Assembly (NCBI GenBank): GCA_030704615.1
Contig: CM060731.1
Location: 51,150,001 to 51,214,000, forward strand
Length of the DNA stretch: 64,000 bases
DNA from: Takakia lepidozioides
Taxonomy: Eukaryota; Streptophyta; Takakiopsida; Takakiales; Takakiaceae
Reading direction: 5' to 3'
The notes under the pieces were generated by a model, which ran no database searches, had not been told where the DNA came from, and was given only the letters and a program-made list of their open reading frames with translations. The translations under genes were made by a program, and so were the position numbers. Shown here in pieces: positions 57,150 through 64,000 of this stretch. The stretch's first letter is position 1; the number at the start of each line of letters is the position of its first letter.

Positions 57150-58738
57150 TAATGCAATACTAATGGGTCACATAAACTATCAGTCGCTTTATTGGCTTAG
57201 TCACAGACAAATGGTCACTGAGATTCCTAAATGACCCCAAATTGATCATGTTTGTGAAGGATGTATGCTAGGAAAACAGACTAGGGAGATAACCCCTAAG
57301 ACATCCACCTTTAGAGCACAATCAGCTCTTGATCTCATACACTCAGATTTGTGCGGACCTATCTCTGTCCCATCACTCTCAGGGTCAAGATTCTTCATGA
57401 CTTTTACAGATGACTATTCTTGTAAGACTTGGATCTATTTTATGAGAGCAAAGTTTGAAACCTTGAGTATGTTCAAAATATTCAAGAAGGAAGTTGAGAA
57501 TCAAGCTGAGAGAAAAATCAAAATGTTAAGAACTGATGGGGGAGGCGAAAACATGTCGAACCTGGAGTTTGTAGCATTCTGTCAACAAAACGGGATTAAG
57601 TGTCACCTGACTCAGGCCCATACTCCCCATCAAAATGGAGTATCAGATTGGAAAAATCGAACAATTATGGAAAAAGCTAGGAGCATGTTTCTAGGAAGCA
57701 ACATACCCAAGTACTTGTGGACAGAAACAATGAACACTGCAAACCACTTGGTGAACATGTCACCTACACGAGCAAATAAAGGTGTGACACCCGAGGAGTT
57801 GTTTTCTAAAAGAAGACCAAATATTCGACATCTAAAAGATTATGGTTGCGAAACATTCCTACATGTTGCGAAGGAGTCCAGAAAAAAATTGGATGCAAAG
57901 ACTATCAAGTGGATGCTGGTGGGATACGATGAGCAAACAAAAGCATATCGATGTTTCAATCCAATTATCCGCATAATTAGCTGTGATGTGAAGTTTAATG
58001 AACATCGGACTGATGTGTCGAAATTGGAGACTTCAACTGTACCAAACCCCGAGTAGTTGCAGCCTACGGTGGACCAAAATGAGACACACCATGAGTCCCT
58101 AAAAGTATATAAAGGGGGATGTGGCGAATCCTCAACCATTGGATTCACTTCAATTTACGATCTCAACCGTCTATTATTGACCATTAAAGACTTTATTTTC
58201 AAATCGCGATAGTTTCAGATCACGATAGTTTTTTTTAAATTTGACCTTGATCCACCCCGGGGGTCTACCCTTGGTCTATATATTTAATAAGGTAGTGTTG
58301 ATATTTCAAAAAATTCTATATGTAAAGGACTTTTATGGATTATAACAAATCCTTATGGAGTCCATAATTTCTAACCATTTGTTTTTTTGGTTATGAGACT
58401 TGGAATAGGGGAAATATTTGTAGTTGAGCCTTTATAGCTTAGTCCCTTTTTACTATCAGCGTTGCCATTTAGGAGTATGATAATTTACAACTAATCAAGG
58501 TCCCAAAAAACAGTGTTGTGACATCATTTTTCGTCCAGGCTGCAATTGCCAGATCTGGTCATTGAACATGCTCAGAATGATGAATTTTGGAACGTCCCTG
58601 CAAAAACTACCGTCAACACTGACATTGAGATTCCAGAATCAAGTCACAATATATGTGAGAGGATGGTGATGAGAGTAGTCGACAAACCATCAGAAGAAGA
58701 GAGCGCATCTGTCAAATTATTTTACTACTAGTGTGAAA
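57150..58738 (+). pseudogene. Copia integrase relic interrupted by a MITE
   Basis: GHINYQSLYWLSHRQMV (GAG-pre-integrase) is followed by a TGA at about 57232. A long frame (57265-58056) then has DLIHSDLCGP, LRTDGGGEN and TPHQNGVSDWKNR. In the last motif the catalytic Glu of the D-D-E triad is Asp (GVSDW instead of GVAER). The RT and RNase H are absent. The frame stops at the left end of MITE copy 2. After the MITE the protein resumes as QLPDLVIEHAQNDEFWNVPA and ends at 58731. The element is dead and heavily truncated, and it differs in sequence from the copia at 26-30 kb. Confidence 0.85.
58053..58546. mobile_element. MITE copy 2, inserted in the copia relic
   Basis: Starts TTGCAGCCTACGGTGGACC immediately after the copia coding ends and closes with TCGTCCAGGCTGCAA, where copia-like coding resumes. 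Interior blocks are shared with copy 1, and a deletion makes it about 230 bp shorter. The insertion must postdate the copia element. Confidence 0.8.
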
Positions 58739-59712
58739 CTAGCTAGGAAATAGCTAGCTTTTACATATTGACATTTGGGATTGGCTCAAGTGTCAATCCA
58801 GGGGTCAAGGCAGATTTAGGCCCTGGAATGGTTATCTTCACGGCAAGCGCGGGAGGCTCATCTTTCTCGAGTTGAGCCTCATTGCGCCTAGCTATGGCGC
58901 CGTAGTGTGGATTCCCCATGGCGTGGGGTGCACTTGGCTCGACTTGTATTTGAGTGATGAGGTTATATATGCATGAGTTTATGCTTCAGCTTTGTGAGCT
59001 CGCATGAGCTTGTGCTTGTATTCTTCTTCTTTATCACTCGAGAAAGATGAGATCGTATCTGTGAGTGCCAGATACGAGTTAGATGTAGCACTTGTGGTTT
59101 TTGCTTGAGAATGAGAGAAACCAGGTTGTTATGCAATGAGCACCGTGGAGCTCTTGGTTGTTAGAAGCGAAGGCGATGTGGGTTACGAGGTGGTAGACCT
59201 TGGCATTCGATCTTCAGCTTCAGAGATGAAAGCACCATGCTGCAGGATTGCAAGACCAAGCGAAAGGGCTGATTTGGCTTGGGGCAAATCAGTGTACTTT
59301 GTGGAGTATGTTGAGATTGGGTTTCAATCTCGAGCTTTAGCATTGAGAGGGCTCTTGTCATGGCAAGAGCAGGGCTGGAATAGGAGCTAAGAGGTGCGGC
59401 AAGGCCATGGAATGTGCACCTAGGGTTTCAGAGCTTGGAAGAAGAGCTCTTGCACCACAAGAGGAGTGTCTTGTGGCTGGAAATGTAAGCCTTAGGGTTT
59501 CAGGGGCTTGGCAAGGGCTGTGGAGTGCTTAGTCTTGTCTTAGAGATCATCAAGGAGCTAAGGAGCCAAAGATAGGGGGCTGATACCTCTTGTGTGAAGA
59601 GGTTGCATGTATAGAGCATGTATTCAGCTCATTGAAGCTTCCATCTTCAAGCTTGGAGGGCAAGCAATGAAGAGGGAAGGGCTGACTTCCCTTATGTGAG
59701 AACAATGCAGGG

Positions 59713-60155
59713 ATGCGGGATGCAACTCTCATACATGCGCCTCAACCCACCTTAGCAAATGTGTTTTTGCTGGTAGAGCGGATAGAGCTCAACATGGTGG
59801 AGGAACGAGTGGTCATGGTGGGATTTGCTAAGGAGACACCACGGGGTAGTGGTGCTCCTAGCCAACCACTACCTCAACGTGCTCAAGGCAACAAGGGGGC
59901 TCATGTGAAGCTCAGGGAAGGGCAGAGAGGACCTCAGATGCAGGGGTCTCTCCCTTCATTTGCAGGCCAACAACGGGTGGATGTGGTGTGTTGGACATGT
60001 GGAGGACCCCACGTCAAGAAGGATTGTCCAGAGGGAGGCAAAGGGTCGGCACATGCACAGCCTGCACAGTTGTAGTGTGGGCATTGTGGCAAGCACGGGC
60101 ATGGAGAGGCCCAGTGTTATGGTTTGTATCCCGAGTTGCGCCCAGGCCAGTTCTA
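59713..60155 (+). pseudogene. Gypsy B nucleocapsid with two zinc knuckles
   Basis: The frame reads TLANVFLLVERIELNMVEER and later CWTCGGPHVKKDC, then a TAG at 60073-60075, and in the same frame CGHCGKHGHGEAQC, a perfect CX2CX4HX4C knuckle. Nonsense and frame changes continue downstream, but QQLEQRLAAMATAQ, GGIGFMCGAAL, FRLAATLRESG and WQAAAARL can be followed to about 61000. The stop between the knuckles makes it non-functional as written. Confidence 0.7.
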
Positions 60156-61039
60156 AGGGAACAATGGTGGCCGGGGGCGAGGGGGAGCAGCCCAAAGAGG
60201 ACGAGGTGGCCAGGCACGAGGTGTAGGCCAAGGGCAAGCTCAACATGGCCAAGGACGCGGAGGTCAGGGTGTTGACCAAGGCATGGCCAACCGGCTTCAG
60301 CAGCTAGAGCAGAGGCTCGCTGCCATGGCTACAGCTCAGGTGGTACCGGCTCCAAGGCCGGATGGTCCACCTCCTGTTCTTGAGGGAGGAGATATAGGAG
60401 GCATAGGATTCATGTGCGGAGCAGCACTACCACTAGTGCAGGTGGAGTCTGCTGCAGTCGTGACTCGAGGAGCAGCACGAGTTCTCGAGCCACAAGGTGC
60501 AGAGGTGGAGTTGGATCCACAGCGTGGAGAGGCAAGCCGTCAGGCTAGGCTCCCTCAGTCATTCACATTGGCGGAGACATGTCGACGTCATCCATGGCAC
60601 CTAGTTCTCGCCCGACTGTTACCGAGGCGGAGGTTACTACGCCATTGGGGAGAGCTACACGGGTAGCACCACTACCTAGTGTTGCAAAGGCTACGGCAGC
60701 TAGTGTGCTGCTGGGAGCGGCCACATCTGTGTGTCAGGCTCCATTGTTCTCGGCTACCATGATTGCGACGCCGGGGGTAAGACCAGTTGAGGTGTTCAGG
60801 CTGGCAGCTACACTCCGTGAGAGTGGGGAGGTTACTTCATCTTCTACGGAGATAGTGGGAGGTGTAGTGCCGGAAGGGATCCTCGGATTTGAGGGTCAAG
60901 ACTGCCACGGCGGCGCCATGGCAAGCTGCAGCTGCCAGGTTGATGGAGCTGCCAACTAGGCCAGCCATTGAGCGCGCCATGGTGACACCTGGAGTTGTCA
61001 TGTTAGACAACCAGGATGGCATTTTCTGTTTGAGTGGAC

Positions 61040-61400
61040 CGGCAGGCAAGAGGTACCGGCAAGAGGTACCAGGCAAGAGGTACCAGGCTTGGGCCTCACG
61101 GAGGCGGATATGGAGCCTTGTCCTTTCCAGATACAGATGTCTCTGGGAGGATTGGAGCAGGCTCGGGGCATGACACTGCATGAGTTGGCTATCAAACTAC
61201 GGCCGGATCACCCTACAGATGGCTCAGTGATGCGAGCCAATGTCATTGTGACAGACGCGGTCTCGTACGATGTCTTGGTTGGTGGGGCAATGTTGTACCC
61301 CATGGGCTTCACCCTGGATTTTTGGGAGGAGTTAGCTTCCTATAGGCTTGGATGGCAGTCAGGGAGGGCCGACATGTGCAGCTCCCTGTGACGTTTATAG
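61040..61400 (+). pseudogene. Gypsy B retropepsin region lacking a visible active-site triplet
   Basis: LTEADMEPCPFQIQMSLGG, VTDAVSYDVLVGGAMLYPMG and TLDFWEELASYRLGWQSGR follow the C-terminal two thirds of gypsy aspartic proteases. The D-T/S-G-A triplet expected upstream is not visible. That position holds a three-fold 15-bp repeat, GGCAAGAGGTACCA (61044-61088), which may have replaced it. Confidence 0.65.
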
Positions 61401-61699
61401 GAGGAGTTGCGGTTGCCCAACAGGGCAAGATGCCGACACTAGCAGCATTCACAGCTGCAGTGACTTGGCCTGGAGAGTTGCTTGAGGGAAACGCTCATTC
61501 AGAGGATGACATACCTCCAGGAGAACAGGATGACATGTATGATATGGCGGAGTTGTCTGCCATGGTTGCTCAGACTCCATTGTAGGGCACGAGCAAGGAT
61601 TTGCAGCGGGTTGTTGATCGACAGGTGCAACAAGCCTGGGTGGAGGCTTTTGTACCATCAGGAGAGGAGGAGAATGCGGGGATTGCACCAGGACCACCT

Positions 61700-62381
61700 C
61701 AGTTGTAATGGGCATGCAGAGGCCACCAACAAAATACTATGTACTGTCTTGGCTAAGATAGTCAATGCAAACAGAACAGATTGGGATACAAAGCTGCTGA
61801 CAGCTTTGTGGTCATACAAGACTTCATATAAAGTCACCACTAAGTATACACCATTCCAATTAGTTTATGGTATGGAAGCTTTACTTCCAGTGGAGTTATT
61901 GTTACCTACCATGAGAACTGAATGGGGAAGGAGAATGGAATTGGAAGATTCAATTAAGGTCAGGAAACATGAATTATACCATGTGGAAGAAGTACGTGCT
62001 GATGCAGCAAACAACATGACCAAAATTCAGATGAGGAGGAAGGATCAGTTTGATGAAGGTAAATTAAAGACTTTTAAGACGGGAGATTTGGTACTGTGGT
62101 TGCAGAAGAAGGGAAAGATTAAAGCTTCTAAGCTTAAATCACCATGGAAAGGACCTTATGTCATACAAAAGATGTATGATAACAACACAGCCATGTTGCA
62201 AACCATTAACAAAGAGATGCTGGGAAGAGTCAATGCCAATAAGTTGAAGGGATACAGTGGTATCCATGACAAACCATTGCAGCACGATTTGCTTGTTGAA
62301 ACACAGAAACAGTCACAGGCTGCACCGGTGATACCAACGGAGTGTGGAGCATTTGTCATTAAGCCGAGTATGTATGGCTAG
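61700..62381 (+). pseudogene. Gypsy B integrase C-terminal part
   Basis: NGHAEATNKILCTVLAKIVN, then TALWSYKTSYKVTTKYTPFQ and LVYGMEALLPVELLLPT are typical of the gypsy integrase C-terminal half. KTGDLVLWLQKKGK and LKSPWKGPYVIQKMYDN form the GPY/F-type module. The final Glu of the catalytic triad (in HAEATN) survives, but the two upstream Asp residues are deleted. It is in frame to the TAG at 62379-62381. Confidence 0.85.
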
Positions 62382-62409
62382 GGCGGAAGGTACAAGTGTT
62401 CGCATAGCT

Positions 62410-62562
62410 ATCAGAGCCCACCACAGGGTGACACAGTCAATCACAGCCCACCACAGTGTCACATAGTCAATCACAGCCCATCACAACATCACACAGCCTA
62501 TCACAGCTCGTCACAGTCTGACACAGCCTGTCACAGCCTAACACAGCCCACGCAGGTTGCAC
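62410..62562. repeat. Degenerate CACAGCC tandem repeat
   Basis: Five to six diverged units of the form TCACAGCCCACCACAGTGTC with ACAGTCAA linkers, about 25-35 bp each, sit just after the integrase stop. Confidence 0.8.
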
Positions 62563-62587
62563 AGTCCATAGGGTTAGTGACAGGTGG

Positions 62588-62971
62588 ATGCGGGTTAACG
62601 TCAGAAAAGTGGCGGTGGGTGAACGGACAGCTTGGAAGTCAAACACAGAGAATGTGCCACACGGACAGGGGAAGACGGAGGCATGTCTAAAAATGAACAC
62701 GTGGCCACTAGGGCGAAGCACACCGCGGTGCATATATTGCAAAAGTGGGTGTCATCATACAAGAGGACAAACTGGGCCGTCAAAGTACCTAACCGGTACA
62801 ACAGCCAAAACTATTTGTGGGCCCATTAATGCATTCAGGGTGAAAGTAAAGGAACCCTTCACGAGTACAGAAAAATGGGACTTTTGCCACATGTGCTGTC
62901 CTAGTGGACATTCCAGGTGGGAATGTCTACTGAGGGAGGTAACATTAAGAAGTTACTCAAGGGGGCAATAG
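62588..62971 (+). other. Frame with a zinc-knuckle-like motif
   Basis: The frame contains CHMCCPSGHSRWEC (fits CX2CX4HX4C) and a Cys/His cluster CIYCKSGCHH earlier. It has no recognised partner domain. A zinc knuckle after integrase is out of place for gypsy B, so this may belong to a different element or be chance. Confidence 0.3.
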
Positions 62972-63326
62972 CCAATCTGGAGCGAGAATTTCATGCAGGA
63001 GGTTCCCTCCAAGAAACAAGAACAAGAAATTAGAAATGTTATGAGCGGAAGAGTCGGGGTGACTCCGAATAACCAGTGTCTCAACAGGAGGGGCAATCAA
63101 AGCTATAGCTTTGTAGCTATGGCGGATATTACAGATTATACGCTCGCTTTACTTCTTACGCAGTGGCGCAAGGACGGACGGGTTGAGAGTACATTCTCTC
63201 TCACTCGGTACTTGCAAGCCCCACACGCACTTACCCATTCTCTTTTGTGCCAATCATACTTTTATGCTCTACGCCTTGCAAGCCTTCCTACAACTGTTTC
63301 AAACAAGGCCTTCTTGTTTGTCTGGG

Positions 63327-64000
63327 ATGAAGAGAGTGAGGGGAATGGAGGATATCAGGGTGAAGAGCACCATGATTCTGCAGAAGCAAACAATTGCTAC
63401 ACCACAGGCAGTGCAGCTGCTAAAGGAGTTGCGATTGGAAGGGCTGCTATGCAAGGACTGGTCTTTGGATCATCGGAAGTATCTGATTCAATTCATTCAG
63501 AACTTTGAGCCTAAGACAGGAGTTACACAGGTGAGGGGAGTAGATATAGAGATTACTCCCCAGTACTTGCAGCAACTGTTTGAATTGCCATTTGGGCATG
63601 TGAATGTGGATGAACACAGGGCAAGATTGCAAATGGTCAATTTGTTCCAAGAAGGGAGTTTCTTTAAAACTCAAGGATACACCTGCACCAAGGCTGAGTA
63701 CCCAGGGCTAAGAGAAGTTGGCCAAATACTGAATGTTCTGTTTGCCATGAAACAGAACCAACAGTACATGAGCAGATCATTCACGGAGGAGATACTGAAA
63801 GCCTTGAGGGGAGAGGATGTAGCTTGGGCGGAGTTGATGTACAATGGTCTAGTGGAAGAGATGAAGCGGTTACAGGGCACTGTAGCTAAGTCTCCGATCA
63901 TAGTGTCTGGCCCAATAATTACGCAAATTATCCTTGATTCTTGCATACTTGATGCACAAGAACGTAAGGAGATGGGAGTGTTTGAGACAACAACCACTGC
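63327..64000 (+). CDS. Unrecognised long frame, open at the window edge
   Basis: A frame of more than 220 codons without a stop, with possible ATGs at 63327 and 63345, continues past the last base. It reads LLKELRLEGLLCKDWSLDHR, VRGVDIEITPQYLQQLFELP and REVGQILNVLFAMKQNQQYM. The composition is protein-like and helical, with no signal peptide or membrane segment in what is visible. The style (a short beta motif VRG-x-IEITPQ followed by FELP) and the neighbouring retroelement debris suggest a gag-like or retroelement-associated N-terminal protein. I cannot name a family. The C-terminal end lies outside the window. Confidence 0.5.
   Translation, partial: MKRVRGMEDIRVKSTMILQKQTIATPQAVQLLKELRLEGLLCKDWSLDHRKYLIQFIQNFEPKTGVTQVRGVDIEITPQYLQQLFELPFGHVNVDEHRARLQMVNLFQEGSFFKTQGYTCTKAEYPGLREVGQILNVLFAMKQNQQYMSRSFTEEILKALRGEDVAWAELMYNGLVEEMKRLQGTVAKSPIIVSGPIITQIILDSCILDAQERKEMGVFETTTT

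Larger units (their letters stand above)
58740..62381 (+). mobile_element. Degenerate Ty3/gypsy retroelement B with internal deletion
   Basis: An LTR-like start TGTGAAACTAGCTAGG at about 58732-58890 and a leader with gag-like fragments are followed by nucleocapsid (59700-60130), a linker, the retropepsin region (61089-61391) and the C-terminal part of integrase (61707-62381). RT, RNase H and the integrase D-D core are missing. The junction lies near 61706, where GPPQL meets NGHAEATNK. It is related to gypsy A at 15-20 kb over the nucleocapsid and linker. Confidence 0.8.

Overview
The window is nuclear DNA of a land plant. Evidence: an intronless PLS-class pentatricopeptide repeat protein with a complete DYW editing domain, a plant S1-type (S-protein homologue) secreted protein, exons of a plastid SecY2-type translocase, GT-AG introns, and a dense mix of plant Ty1/copia, Ty3/gypsy, CACTA, hAT, LINE and tRNA-derived SINE sequence. 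The DYW protein style and the degenerate retroelement families make me lean towards a non-seed plant (bryophyte, lycophyte or fern). That is inference; the species cannot be fixed from the sequence. Gene density is low: about five host or host-like loci in 64 kb.

Layout. 1-7.2 kb is AT-rich and non-coding. It carries a striking inverted pair of satellite-like arrays (about 4.5-6.2 kb) and a SINE split by a 703-bp hAT-type MITE with a perfect 8-bp target duplication. 7.36-9.47 kb is the DYW-PPR gene. 9.5-15 kb is non-coding with SINE copies, a duplicated block, a TIR element and a perfect 70-bp-arm hairpin. 15-19.95 kb is a decayed gypsy element (A). 19.95-25.85 kb is a CACTA-like transposon whose multi-exon gene encodes a plant En/Spm-type domain and a coiled-coil region, fused in frame to an FCP1/NIF-like phosphatase segment, followed by a final transposon-type exon. 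26.2-30.05 kb is a 5'-truncated copia element. It abuts a broken gypsy element (C) on the minus strand with LTR, tRNA-Met primer site, gag, protease and partial RT (30.05-33.3 kb). 33.4-34.1 kb is a relic of a CACTA TNP2/DUF4218 gene.

36.4-37.7 kb is a fold-back element built from CAATTGAATTG palindromes. 38.4-40.9 kb holds exons of a SecY2-like gene that looks frameshifted and incomplete. 43.1-43.5 kb is an S1-family secreted protein. 48.1-50.6 kb (minus) is a five-exon gene for a UbiA-superfamily membrane prenyltransferase or terpene cyclase. Its two Asp-rich motifs resemble the fungal/bacterial type (for example the fumagillin-pathway cyclase) more than the standard plant UbiA enzymes. 51.3-51.7 kb is a LINE zinc-binding tail (minus). 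55-58.7 kb contains two copies of one MITE, the second inserted in a dead copia integrase. 58.7-62.4 kb is gypsy B, related to A but with RT, RNase H and most of integrase deleted. The window ends inside an unrecognised open frame that is probably retroelement-borne.

The host-type genes are not a shared pathway or cluster. The two most unusual loci are the UbiA-family gene and the CACTA/FCP1 chimera.
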